A stretch of 64,000 nucleotides of DNA from Muscardinus avellanarius. Lineage: Eukaryota > Chordata > Mammalia > Rodentia > Gliridae. Location of the stretch: assembly GCA_963383645.1 (NCBI GenBank), contig OY726572.1:64890738-64954737 (forward strand), read 5' to 3'. The position numbers were made by a program, and so were the translations under genes. Under the pieces are notes generated by a model. That model searched no databases and was not told the DNA's origin. It saw only the letters and a program-made list of their open reading frames with translations. Positions 53,485 through 63,590 of this stretch are shown one piece after another (positions within the stretch are counted from its first letter, which is position 1; every line of letters starts with the position of its first letter).

Positions 53485-53646
53485 TTATTTAATTTTATTT
53501 TTTACAGTACTGGGAATTGAATGCAAGGCCTCCCACATACTAGGGAGAGGGCCTCACTAAGCAGCCGAGGCTAACCACGAACCTGTGAACCCCCTGTCTC
53601 AGCCTCCATGTACTGGAATTACAAGTGTGTGCCACCACGCCCAGCT
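53485..53646 (-). mobile_element. Old ID-B1 SINE with deleted junction
   Basis: The ID half ends at 'catactaggg' and joins B1 at 'gagggcctcactaagc', losing the linker. Flanked by gaacaaag. Confidence 0.8.
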
Positions 53647-53800
53647 GAACAAAGGTAATCCTCCCCTACAGCCAACTGGTATCATTCCCACATATGTTGT
53701 TATAGCATTTCTATTTATAAAACCTAGTAGTCCATAAACAGCATGCTGTGGCCAAACAGGTTACTACAAGCAAAATTGTGAGTTACCAAAAGATGGTATT

Positions 53801-54517
53801 GCTGGGCGTGGTGGCGCACGCTTGTAATTCCAGCATTCGGGAGGCTGAGACAGGAGGATCATGGTTCGCAGACAGCCTCAGCTATTTAGAGAGGCCCTTC
53901 ACAACCAGTGAGACCCTGTTTCAAAATAAAAAATAAAAATGAGAAAGCCAGGCATGGTGGCGCACACTTGTTTTGTTAGGTTTGGTTTGGTGGTACTGGG
54001 GTTCCTGGAAACCCTTCTACCTCTGGTCTACACTCCCAGACCTATTTTTTATACTTTTTTATTTGGAAACAGGGTTTTGTTTTGTTTTGTTTTGGTGGTA
54101 CTGGGGTTCCTGGAAGCCCTTCTACCTCCAGGCTACGCTCCCAGACCTACTTTTACATTTTTATTTGAAAACAGGGTCTCCTAAGCCAGCGCGGCTGGGC
54201 TTCGAACCTGTGCTATCCTCTGGAAACAGGGTCTCTTAAGCCAGGTGACTGGCTTCCAACCTGCGGGATCCTCCTTTTTCTGCCTCCCAAGGGCAGGGAT
54301 TACGAGCCTGTGCCACCACGCCCCCGGCTGTGGTGCACACTTGTAATCCCAGCATTTGGGAGGCTGAGACAGGAGGATCATGGTTCGAGGACAGCCTCAG
54401 CTACTTAGTGAGGCCCTCTGCAACTCAGTGAGACCCTGTTTCAAAAATAAAGAATAAAAAATAGGGCTGGAGGTATAGCGCGAAGGTAGAATGCCCCTGC
54501 GTTCCACACCCAGTACC

Positions 54518-54553
<36 letters not shown>

Positions 54554-54610
54554 GGGCTAGGGGTGTAACTCAGAGGTAGAATGCCCCTGGGCTCCGTCCC
54601 CAGTACAGGA
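53801..54610 (+). mobile_element. Four-level SINE nest
   Basis: Level 1 (+): B1 53801-53940, ID 54551-54607. Level 2 (+): 53947-53970 and 54330-54520. Level 3 (-, B): 53971-54074 and 54221-54329, framed by cgcacacttg / tgcacacttg. Level 4 (-, B, 5'-truncated): 54075-54220, framed by the exact repeat tggaaacaggg (54064-54074, 54221-54231). Confidence 0.88.
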
Positions 54611-54673
54611 GGAGGAGGAGGAGGAGGAGGGGGGGGGGAGGAGGAGGAAGAGGGAAGAAGGAAGAAGGAAAGG

Positions 54674-54724
<51 letters not shown>

Positions 54725-54725
54725 T
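54607..54725. repeat. Purine/GATA compound microsatellite
   Basis: (GGA)n, G run, (GAA)n, (GAAA)n, (GATA)n, continuing the tail of the outermost nested SINE. Confidence 0.95.
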
Positions 54726-54784
54726 ATTTCCCCACCTTTCCCTACCCTCCTTGCCTAAATCTCCCCAGAGACAGAAAGGCTCTG

Positions 54785-54950
54785 GAAAGAAGGATGGGCT
54801 TTGGAGTTGGACAAATCCAAGAAATAAATCCTAGCTTAGCCTTTTATTAGCTGTTATGACCTTGAACAAGTTATATAACTTCAACTTTCAGCATGCCTGT
54901 GTGCAAAATAGGAATGGTACTTTATCGGTTTGTATTATAATTCAAAAAGA
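54785..54950 (+). mobile_element. MIR element
   Basis: 'tttggagttggacaaatcc', 'tattagctgttatgacctt', 'gaacaagttatataacttc' and 'gtgcaaaataggaatggtac' follow the MIR order. Confidence 0.85.
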
Positions 54951-55102
54951 AAAATAAAGAAAATCTATCAGAAGCACCTAACACTTGCTCGTCTCTAAAG
55001 GCTGAGCTTCTGTGCTTCCCTGTTTAGTTGTCACACATCCAGTGCTGCAAACCTGGGCTGGCCAAGGCCACAGGATGCGCCCCATGGAAACCTTCCTTTT
55101 GA

Positions 55103-55322
55103 GCCGGGCGTGGTGGCGCAGGCTTGTAATCCCAGCATTTGGGAGGCTGAGACCGAAGAATTAAGGTTGGTGGACAGCCTCAGCTACTAGGTGAAGCTCT
55201 TTGCAACTGAGACCCTGTTTCAAAATAAAGAATAAAAAATTGGGCAGGGGGTGTAGCTCGGAGGTCGGATGCCTCTGGGTTCCATTCCTAGACCAGAAAA
55301 AAATAAATAAATAAATTTTTTT
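55103..55322 (+). mobile_element. A SINE
   Basis: (AAAT)n tail; aaccttcctttt / aacctttctttcc flank it. Confidence 0.9.
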
Positions 55323-55404
55323 AAAAAACCTTTCTTTCCTAAACCCTATCAAAGTTCCTATCCCTTACAAGTGCCTATCCAATTACAGTTAAAAGGAAAG
55401 CAAT

Positions 55405-55618
55405 GCCGGGCGTGGTGGCGCACACTTGTAATCCCCGCGCTTGGGAGGCTGAGACAGGAGGATCGCACGGGTTCGAATCCAGCCTCAGCTACTGAGTGAG
55501 GCTCTCAGCAACTTAGTGAGACCCTGTTTCCAAATAAAATATAAAAAAGGTCTGGGAGTATAGCCCAGAGGTGGAAAGCCTCTGGGTTCCACCCCCAGTA
55601 CCACCAAAAAAAAAAAAA
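55405..55618 (+). mobile_element. C SINE
   Basis: Near-consensus; aaaaggaaagcaa repeated at 55391 and about 55618. Confidence 0.93.
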
Positions 55619-55631
55619 AAAAGGAAAGCAA

Positions 55632-55900
55632 GTTGGGTGTGGTAGCACACACCAGTAATCCCAGTACTGAGGAGGCTGCTGACAGGAGGATTGCATGTTC
55701 AAGGACAGCTCTCAACAACCTAACAAGACCCCGTTTCTGAATAAAAAATAAAATTGGGCTGGAGAGTGTAGCTCGAAGGTAGAATGCATCTGGGTTCAAT
55801 CCCCAGTACAAAGAAAGAAAGGAAAGAAAGAAGCTGGAAAAAGAAAGGAAAGAAAAAAAAAGAAGGAAGAAAGAAAAGAGAAAAAGAAAGGAGAAAGGCA
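55632..55900 (+). mobile_element. D SINE with a purine tail
   Basis: Dimer to 55811, then (GAAA)-type purine sequence to about 55900. It uses the TSD of the previous SINE as its start. Confidence 0.86.
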
Positions 55901-55942
55901 AGTCTGACAAAAGAATCTGAGTACAATGTAAACAATATTGCT

Positions 55943-56019
55943 TGATGCGTGCTTGTATATCCTCACAAGTCTTGGACTCCATTGTGATGTATGACTACAG
56001 TGCACCAATAAATATATAT
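55943..56019 (+). mobile_element. 77-bp 5'-truncated L1 insertion
   Basis: Sequence matches only the last part of the L1 3' UTR seen at 48700 (gatgtatga..cagtgcaccaataa). Exact 13-bp TSD aaacaatattgct (55930-55942, 56020-56032). Confidence 0.92.
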
Positions 56020-56032
56020 AAACAATATTGCT

Positions 56033-57059
56033 GGGTTCCTATATTAACTCTGTGGGGGTGTTTCTGTATTTTTAAAAAATCCTGGAAATTCAAATGAAAG
56101 GAAGGATATTTAATGATGAGGCTCTTCTAGAGGAGAAAAGACCCAAATGTCACTTCTTTGCAAGCACAGCCTCCATTGCTCTGTGAGCTGGAGATGAAAA
56201 CCCAATCAAAGCTACGGAATGGCAGCTCAGATTGCTGGATGTCACACCTCAGATCAGCAGCAGGTCCAGAATAGAACTTGGGAGCTTTGGCTGCCCCTCC
56301 TGCTCCAGCCAGCACACACCACTTCCTTAGCCAGGAAGTTACCGTGGTACTTTTTTCCCCCCTAGGATGTTTCCAACACTATTTTAAACTCTTTGGAATC
56401 AAGCAACAGGATTCAACTATGGTCAAAGCCTTGGAAGTCGGTGGGAGGCCTGGGGCCCATTTCCAGCATCACAGTTTTCTTCTCAAAATGTTCTTAACAG
56501 GGCTCAGACTAGTACAGGAAGAGAAGAGGCCTGCATCTTGACTTCTCTTTCTGTGACCCAGGACAAAGGACCACAAGGAAATTTCTAGGCTTTTAACATA
56601 CAGACTCGCAGAAGCAGATAATTATGGCTAAAATCAGCCTAAGTATAACTGCCTGGCACTGTGTGCCGTGCTGACTATAAATCACTAGTCAGCATGGGAA
56701 TTCCCATTTGAGCTATTCGTTAGTGGTGTGTATGTTCTACTAGGCTCTCTTGCAACACCCCTAGGGAGGCAGGGAGACTGGCCCAGCCCTGGGTCTCAGG
56801 AGCTAGACACCCCGGGGTGCTGAAAAGGCCGGCTGGCAGCTTCAGCCACAGCACAAAGAGAACCTGAAAGTGAAGTCTAGGGGAGAGAGGGACTAGTCCA
56901 GGCAGGGTTACTCAGCAGCATGTGCTTGGGGCACTGGCAAAACAGAGACCACAACAACAAATATTTTAAATTATTTTATATTTATTGAAGTAGCCAACAC
57001 AATAAAAATCAGAATTTTGCTGCATTTTCCTTATTCTTTACTATATTTCTTTAGACTTG
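56033..57059. other. Unique sequence, no gene seen
   Basis: About 1 kb without a recognised repeat; contains the 56666-56697 inverted repeat. No credible exon. Confidence 0.45.
56666..56697. promoter_or_regulatory. Inverted repeat resembling a split MARE
   Basis: ccgtgctgact and agtcagcatgg pair over 11 bp (one G-T) around the 10-nt spacer ataaatcact. TGCTGACT is the extended half-site of MAF factors. Real MAREs have the halves overlapping, so a function is only suggested. Confidence 0.3.
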
Positions 57060-57410
57060 TTTTTGTTTTGTTTTGTTTGCAGTACCAGGAATTGAACCCA
57101 GGGGCATTCTACCTCTGGGCTGCACCCCCAGTCCTATTTTTTATTTTTTATTTTGAAACAGGGTCTCACTGAGTTGCAAAGAGCCTAAGTAGCTGAGGCT
57201 GTCTGCGAACCGCAATCCTCCTTCTCAGCCTCCCAAATGCTAGGATTACAAGCGTGGATCACTATGCCTGGCTCTATGTTTTATTCTTTATTTTGAAACA
57301 GGGTCTCATTAAGTTGCGGAGAGCCTAAATAGCTGAGGCTGTCTGTGAACTATGATCCTCCTGTCTCAGTCTCCCAAGTACTGGGATTATAAGTGTGCGT
57401 CACCACACCC
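57060..57410 (-). mobile_element. SINE plus extra B1 half
   Basis: Dimer 57060-57274, then a second B1 57275-57410. Confidence 0.85.
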
Positions 57411-57505
57411 TTACACTTGTTTTGTGTTCAGTATTGTTTTTAAAATGCAGTCTGAGGGCTGAAAGTATAAGAAATATCATAATCTTTCTACTGCTTAGAA
57501 CTGTA

Positions 57506-57649
57506 TTTATTTATTTATTATTTATTTATTTATTTTTGTGGTACAGGGGATTGAAACCAAAGGCATTCTACCTTTGGGCTCCACCCCCAGCCCAATTTTA
57601 TTTCTTATTTTGAAACTGGAATTGCAGGCATGTGCAACCATGCTCATTG
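57506..57649 (-). mobile_element. SINE with B1 core deleted
   Basis: ID half and linker intact; B1 reduced to 'attgcaggcatgtgcaacc'. ttagaact flanks. Confidence 0.82.
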
Positions 57650-57719
57650 TTTAGAACTTTAAAGTTCTTAATCTGGCCCTTGGCTTTGGAAAAAGGCAAG
57701 GAAAATTAAGCTTCAAGGC

Positions 57720-57900
57720 CACTATTTCTTCCTTCAACAAACATTTCTTGAAGGGCTAGTTAAGTGCCAGGCCTTTGCTCAGTCCTAGGATACAGCAACA
57801 AACAAAACAGATGTGGTTCCTGTGTTCCTGGAGCTCACAGCCTAGTCAGAGTGGCCGAGAATAAGGGCAAGATTCAGTGCCAAAGGTCTATGCTGGAAAA
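57720..57900 (-). mobile_element. L2 LINE 3' end
   Basis: Antisense landmarks 'caacaaacatttcttgaagg', 'taagtgccaggcctttgc', 'aggatacagcaacaaac', 'cctggagctcacagcctag'. Confidence 0.78.
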
Positions 57901-58599
57901 CAGGCAAGATTCCACAGCCAGCACTGGGAAGCCGGCAGAAGAGCCAGCAAGGAGCTATTCAGAGACGTGAACTGGCTCAGAGAACGCCCTCAGTCCCCGC
58001 ACCCTGTGGCAGGGGAGAGAGCCACTGGGGTGGGTTGAGTCCATCAATAACATGAGACCGGCGCCCTCACAGCCAGTGCTGCCATGAAGCTTCCCTTCTC
58101 TGCTCAGAGCCATGAACTGCAAGCAATGTGTGAGAACCTGAAAGACAAAGGAAAACAACGTATGCTATCACGACAGGAGTTCTAGAAGATACAGCAGGCC
58201 AGAAGTGGGAAGCAAAATAACAACTGCCTGAAGGGGCTGTGGGAACGCCCCCATCTTATCACGACTACCTGACACTGCATGGAAAGGAAAAATAGAGGAA
58301 CGGTGGGGAGAAGAGACCTAGTGTAATGGACAGGTTGCAGCCACAGCCTCCTGAAAGGAGTTTCTGCTCTACAGTAGGCAAGAAGGGGCGTCTCGGGCCT
58401 GACAGGCTGAAGGGAGCCATTCCAGCAGCTCCGCTCTGGTGCTGCCGAAGCTGGTGGCTGTGGTGAAGGGGCGGCCAGCTGCAGCAAGCGCCAGAGAGTC
58501 AGTGCTCCACCAGCAGAGCGGTACCTAGAGAGACCTCCAAGTATTTGCCTTCACTGGACCTCACTTCCCTTTATCTGAAAATGGTGACGATAAGAGCAT
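57901..58599. other. Unique sequence, no gene seen
   Basis: About 700 bp. The minus frame 58182-58487 has no recognisable motif. Confidence 0.4.
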
Positions 58600-58975
58600 A
58601 TATTAGTTTCCTAATAAACTACTAAAACAAATTACTGCTAAAATAAATTATCACAAACTGGGTGGCTAAAACAGAAATGTATTAGCTCAGAGGGACATGC
58701 TTCCTCTGAAAGCTCTCCCCTGCCTCTTCTGGTTTCAGGTGGCTACTGGCAATCCTTAGAGTGCCTGAGCAGAGAAGCTCTAATCTCTGCCTCCAGCGTC
58801 ATGTGACCATCTGTACCTCTCTCCTTATGAGGACACTAGGCACTGGATTAGAATCCAACAATAGGACTTCATCTTAACTTGATTATATTTGCAAAAACCC
58901 GATTTCCAAGCAGGGTCATATTCACAGGTTCTTGGGGGTGTGCTACCAACCTCCTAGAGTCCCAGCCTCTTCAGG
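58600..58975 (-). mobile_element. MLT1-type LTR (ERVL-MaLR)
   Basis: Antisense MLT1 landmarks: 'tattagtttcctaataaact', 'acaaactgggtggctaaaac', 'ccttatgaggacactaggc', 'ttaacttgattatatttgc', 'gatttccaagcagggtcata', 'ttcacaggttcttggggg'. Ancient and diverged. Confidence 0.85.
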
Positions 58976-59262
58976 AGTGGTTATACATGTTGGGTGCTCA
59001 GGACTATGCGTGTTCTATATAAAGGTTACTCCCCTTCATTTCTGTCAGGCAGCAGCTGCCAACAGGATATGTGGGTGCTCTGTTATATAAGAATCATCTT
59101 CCTTCCATCTTGAATCAGAGGTAAGAAACTGGATGAAACTAGAGCTGTGAAAAGAACTAATGAGGACAAAGCTAGAGCCCAGAGGTTTATGTCCATCCAT
59201 TACCCTTTACCAGAATCCTAACATGCCCAGACGAGAGTGAGGAAATAGCTGCTGCAGTCATT

Positions 59263-59354
59263 TGTTTGTTTGTTTGCAGTACTGGGGATTGAACCCAGGG
59301 GCATTTCACCTCTGAACTATACCCCTTAAACCCCCAACCCCCCCATATATATAC

Positions 59355-59420
<66 letters not shown>

Positions 59421-59449
59421 ATATACACATACATACATATATACATACA

Positions 59450-59480
<31 letters not shown>

Positions 59481-59603
59481 TTGGAAACAGAGTCTAAGTT
59501 GCAAGGGCCCCAATAAGTTGCTGAGACTGGCATCAAATCTGAACTTCTCCTATCTCAGCCTCCCAAGTACTGGGATTATATACATGAGTCACCATGCCCA
59601 GCT
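59263..59603 (-). mobile_element. SINE with microsatellites in the linker
   Basis: ID half 59263-59326 and B1 half 59480-59603 are separated by (AT)n, (GT)n and (CATA)n (59345-59478). Confidence 0.85.
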
Positions 59604-59625
59604 ACAAAATAAAAAATTTTTAAAG

Positions 59626-59705
59626 GGCTGGGAATGTAGTTCAGTGGTTGAAAACTTGCCTAGGAAAGCCCTGTGTTCAAACACCAATACTGCAAAAAAA
59701 TTAAA
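59626..59705 (+). mobile_element. ID monomer
   Basis: 'gggctgggaatgtagttcag' then 'tggttgaaaacttgcctagg' and 'ctgtgttcaaacaccaatac'; A-rich tail. A tRNA-like retroposon, not a tRNA gene. Confidence 0.78.
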
Positions 59706-59794
59706 AATAGAGCCGGACATGGTGGTCCACACCTATAATCCCAAGTACTCAGTGAAACGGGGGGTTTCTTCTGAGCCCCCAAGATGAAGTGGGG

Positions 59795-59855
59795 GTTTCT
59801 TGAGAAGAAACCCAGAGTTTCATCAAAGATGAAACGGAGTTTCTTGAGAAGAAAC
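59795..59855. repeat. Repeated palindrome in LTR U5
   Basis: gtttcttgagaagaaac occurs exactly at 59795-59811 and 59839-59855. Each is a 7-bp-arm hairpin with loop gag. A third, weaker relative is at 59764. Confidence 0.9.
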
Positions 59856-59933
59856 TCGGCATTTCCTTACCGGGTTCTTGTCTACGGTGAGTTAAGAATG
59901 ACACCCAAAAACCGCAGAAAGGGGAGAAAATGG

Positions 59934-59939
59934 TTTATT
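59934..59939 (-). terminator. LTR polyadenylation signal (reverse)
   Basis: tttatt on the plus strand is AATAAA for the minus-strand LTR, with U5 lying below it at 59753-59920. Confidence 0.65.
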
Positions 59940-60232
59940 GGCAGCAGCAGGGAATAAGGAAAGATGGCCGAATACCCCAAAGGGGCTGTCGGGGCTCTGG
60001 TGTCCAGTAGCTGCCTTCAGGTCACTACCCAAGTGTCGCCCAAGCCAAGTGCTGTCAATTGCAAACTACTTTCTCCCAGGGTCCACACAATCTGCCAGAA
60101 GAGAGGTGCAGGTCACCCCTTGGGGCCCTGGTCAGCCTTGATGTCCAGCAGAGGCCTTCAGGTCATTACCCGAGAGTATCCCGAGCCACGTGCCCTCAAT
60201 TGCACTCTGTCTTCTCTCAAGGCTAACGCGAC

Positions 60233-60270
<38 letters not shown>

Positions 60271-60775
60271 CTCCCAAAAAGGGGAGGGGGTCCCCGAGAG
60301 GGAAAAACCTCATTTGGTGGCTGCGCTAGGGGTTTTGCCAATGTCTGCGTGTCCTCTTTTGGTTGTGGTGAGTTTGGGATCCCGGGAATTCTGGGAAGCA
60401 GCTCTCAGAATTTGCATAGGGTATTTGCAAGTCCTTTGAAGGGTCTCCATTCAGGAGTGTCAGACTTGCTCCAGTGATGGCTCCTGGGTTTGTTGATTAG
60501 TAAACCGATGGCTTTGTGAAGCTTTGGTTCTTCTTATCTGTGAACCTTGGCCCCTCACCCCTAAGGAAATTAAGTTTTTTCTACCAAGACCTCTTTCCTA
60601 TCTGCCTATTTCCTTTCTATCTCCTCATCGGGAGGCTGACACAGGAGGATCTCAGGTTTGAGGACAGCCTCAGAAATTTAGTGAGGTTCTCATGAACTTA
60701 GCAAGACACTGTTTCCAAGTAAAAAATAAAATAAAGCTGGGGGTATAACCCCAGAACCACAAAATAAAGAAAAAA

Positions 60776-61210
60776 TCTGGGCATGTTGGTACACGCCTGT
60801 AGTTCCAGTACTTGGGAAGCTGAGATAGGAGAATCAGGTTCAGGGTCAGCCTCAGCAATTTGTGAGGACCTCCACAACTTAGTCAGATCCTGCTTCAAAA
60901 TAAGGAATAAAGTAGGGCTGGGAGTACAGCTTGGAGGTAGAATGTCCTTGGTACAATCCCCAGTGCCACAAAAAAGAAAAAAAGAGATAAGAAAAAAGAA
61001 ATGAAAAGAAAACAAAATGCCAGACATGGTGGCACACACCTGTAATCCTAGTCTTTGGGAGGCTTAGATAAAAGGACCACCAGTTTGAGGCAAGCCTGTG
61101 CAACTCCTTATAGAGAACCTGTTTCAAAATAAAGTAATAAAAATGGGCTGAGGATATAGCTTGGAGATAGAATGCTGTATCTGGATTCAATCCCCAAAAC
61201 CAAAAAAGAG
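60776..61210 (+). mobile_element. Two old D SINEs
   Basis: 60776-60985 and 61019-61210, both diverged, with A/G-rich tails. Confidence 0.82.
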
Positions 61211-61297
61211 GGAGAATGAAGGAAAGAAAGAACTAAAGGGTCCTCTTCTAATTCCTTCTTCAATAGTATTTAAACAGCTATACAACTGTAAAGAAAT

Positions 61298-61509
61298 GCT
61301 GGGCTCAGTGGCACACGCTTATAATCCCAGCACTTGGGAGGCTGAGACAGGAGAATCACAGGTTTATGGCCAGCCTCAGCTATTCAGTGAGGCCCTCCAC
61401 AACTTAGTGAGACTCTGCTTCAAAATAAAGGATAAAATAGGGCTGGGGATGTAGCTCAGAGGTAGAATGCCCCTGGGTTCAATCCCCAGTACTGAAAAAA
61501 AAAAAAAAA
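61298..61509 (+). mobile_element. D SINE
   Basis: Full dimer; the ID half is near consensus with boxes A and B intact. Confidence 0.9.
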
Positions 61510-61552
61510 GTCAGATTTCAACTCTTCTCTATATATCAAAATAAATCACAGA

Positions 61553-61769
61553 GCCAGGTATGGTGGTGTGTGCTTGAAATCCCAGTACTTGGGAGGCTAA
61601 GACAGGAGGATCACAGGTTTGTGGCCAGCCTTAGATACTTAGTGAGGCTTTCTGAAACTTAATGAGACCCTCTATAAAAAAAAAAAAAGAATAAAAATAT
61701 GGCTGAGTGTGTAGCTCAGAGATAGAATGCCTCTGGATTCAATCCCCAGTACCAAAAACAAACAAATAA
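61553..61769 (+). mobile_element. D SINE
   Basis: Full dimer with an A-rich tail. Confidence 0.88.
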
Positions 61770-61831
61770 TTTTTAAGTCCAATATACTTGTAAAGATGTT
61801 CAACTTTTTATATTCAAAGAAATGCAAACTA

Positions 61832-62007
61832 GCCAGGCATGGTGGGACACAATTGTAATCAGTCCCAGCATTCGGGAGGCTGAGACTTAGTGAGGCCCTC
61901 ACTCAGTAAGACCCTGTTTCAAAATAAAGGATAAAAAAATAGGGCAGGAGGTGTAGCTTGGAGGTCAAATGCCCCTGGGTTTCACCCCCAGACCCAGACA
62001 CAAAAAA
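61832..62007 (+). mobile_element. A SINE with shortened B1
   Basis: The B1 half is deleted from 'gaggctgagac' to 'ttagtgaggcc'. gcaaactag flanks. Confidence 0.87.
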
Positions 62008-62039
62008 AGCAAACTAGATTATATTTATTAAGTCTTAGT

Positions 62040-62235
62040 TACTATTCTCAGTACTTGACTTGAATTAACTGAGTAATCCTCACAATAAACCATTATCAGT
62101 ATTCCTAATTCACCAAAGATGAAACTGAGAGACAGAGGAAGATAAATGACTTACCCAAGGTCACAAAATAAGTGGCTGAGTCACAATTCAAGCCCTAGGA
62201 GACTAGTTTCAGAGTCATTCTTAACTGCTGTTCTA
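62040..62235 (-). mobile_element. MIR element
   Basis: Antisense MIR order: 'gtaatcctcacaataaacc', 'ccaaagatgaaactgagag', 'gacttacccaaggtcacaa', 'ataagtggctgagtcacaat', 'attcttaactgctgttcta'. Confidence 0.87.
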
Positions 62236-62308
62236 TAAAACGGTGTCTCACCTATCAGATAAGGAAGACAAAAACCACAATACCTAGTGTTATTAAAACC
62301 ACAGGGAA

Positions 62309-62449
62309 GGGGATGGGGTGTAGCTCAGTGGTATCACACTTGCCTCGCATGTGTGAGGCCCTGGGTTCAATTATCACACCACCACCCTAACACAATAAAA
62401 TGCAGGTGCACAAATTACAAAACAAAAGAAAATAAATAAATAAATAAAT
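62309..62449 (+). mobile_element. ID monomer element
   Basis: 'ggatggggtgtagctcagtgg', 'cacttgcctcgcatgtgtga' (anticodon-arm region) and 'ggccctgggttcaattatc', then an A-rich (AAAT)n tail. TSD aaaaccacagggaa (62295-62308, 62450-62463). Confidence 0.88.
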
Positions 62450-62463
62450 AAAACCACAGGGAA

Positions 62464-62672
62464 GCTGGGCGTGGTGGCGCATGCTAGTAATCCCAGCATT
62501 TGGGAGGCTGAGACCTGAGGATCATGGTTTGCGGACAGCCTCAGCTACTTAGTGAGGCCCTCTGCAACTCAGTGAGACCCTGTTTCAAAATAAAGAATTA
62601 GAAATTGGGCAGGGTGCCTAGCTTAGGGTCAAATGCCTCTGGGTTCCATCCCCCAAACCCCCCCAAAAAAAC
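62464..62672 (+). mobile_element. A SINE
   Basis: Starts right at the second copy of the ID element's TSD; a third, decayed copy (gaaaccatagggat) follows it. Confidence 0.9.
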
Positions 62673-62734
62673 AAGAAACCATAGGGATCAAGCAATCTGA
62701 TGTGCTACTGAGAGAAATATATATATATACATAC

Positions 62735-63175
62735 TCTTTTTGCAGTACTGAGGATGGAGCCCAGGGGCATTCTACTTCTGAGCTACACCCCTAGCCCTAT
62801 TTTTTATTCTTTATTTTGAAACAGGAGCTCATTGAGTTGCAAAGGGCCTAAGTAGCTAAGGCTGGCTGCAACCTTAATCCTCCTGTCTCAGCCTCCTAAA
62901 TGCTGGGATTACAAGTGTGCACCACCATGCCTGGCAGAAGTTTATATTTTTAGGAGTAATTTAGTTTTAAATTTTTTTCCTTTTTTTTTTTGCACTGTGG
63001 ATGGAATCCAGGCATTCTATCTCTGAGCTACACCTCTCACCCTATTTATTTTATTTTTTTATTTTGAAACAAGACTAAATTGCTGAGGGTTTTGCTAAGA
63101 CTGGCCTCAAACTTTTGATCTTCCTGCCTCAGCCTCTCAAGTACTGGGATTATGGGCCTATACTATCAAACCCGG
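62735..63175 (-). mobile_element. Two minus SINEs
   Basis: 62735-62936 (D/A type) and 62978-63175 (old D with deleted B1 parts). Confidence 0.83.
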
Positions 63176-63590
63176 CTTAAATATGCATATCCTTTAACTC
63201 AGCTGTTTCATTTCTTAGACTTTATCCTAAGGAAGTTGGGCACGCTTTTAATTCCAGTACTTGGGAGGGTGACAGGAAGATTGCAGGTCCACAGTCAGCC
63301 TCAGATATTTAGTAAGGCCCTTGCAACTTAGTGAGACCTTGTTTCAAAAATAAAGAATAAAAAATAGGGCTAGAGCTGTAGGAGGCAGAATGCCCCTGGT
63401 TCAATCCAAAGTACCACAAAAAAAAGAGAGAGCGAGAGAGAGAATTTATCCTAAGAAGATAGTGGACAAGTATGCAAAGATGCATATATCAGGGTGCTTA
63501 TTATAGATGTTCATAATAACCAAAATCTTACAAAAACCTAACTGGTACATCAAAATTTGAGCCTAGCAAATTCTTCCACTTGACAAATAT
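63176..63590 (+). mobile_element. L1 3' region remnant split by a SINE
   Basis: 'ctcagctgtttcatttctta', 'tttatcctaagaagatagtg', 'agggtgcttattatagatg' and 'ataaccaaaatcttac' follow the old L1 3' part. Confidence 0.65.
63235..63443 (+). mobile_element. D SINE with shortened 5' end
   Basis: Starts near gttgggcacgc, lacking 'gtggtggc'. (GA)-rich tail. tttatcctaaggaag / tttatcctaagaag flank it. Confidence 0.86.

Larger units (their letters stand above)
59753..60627 (-). mobile_element. Solo LTR, probably ERV1-like
   Basis: On the minus strand it begins TGAGGAGATAG and ends CCCCGTTTCA. Flanks tcag and tcgg (59749-59752, 60628-60631) give a 4-bp TSD with one change, the length used by gammaretrovirus-like elements. 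A reverse aataaa (59934-59939) marks R. U3 holds a ~100-bp tandem duplication (about 60001-60100, 60142-60240) and a (GA)n run (60236-60270). No viral genes remain. Confidence 0.8.
59711..60766 (+). mobile_element. SINE split by a solo LTR
   Basis: The first 42 bp are at 59711-59752 and the remainder at 60628-60766. Confidence 0.87.

Noticed and set aside
62309..62401. tRNA gene
   Set aside because: Boxes A and B are present, but it has an A-rich tail, TSDs and no paired acceptor stem; it is an ID retroposon.
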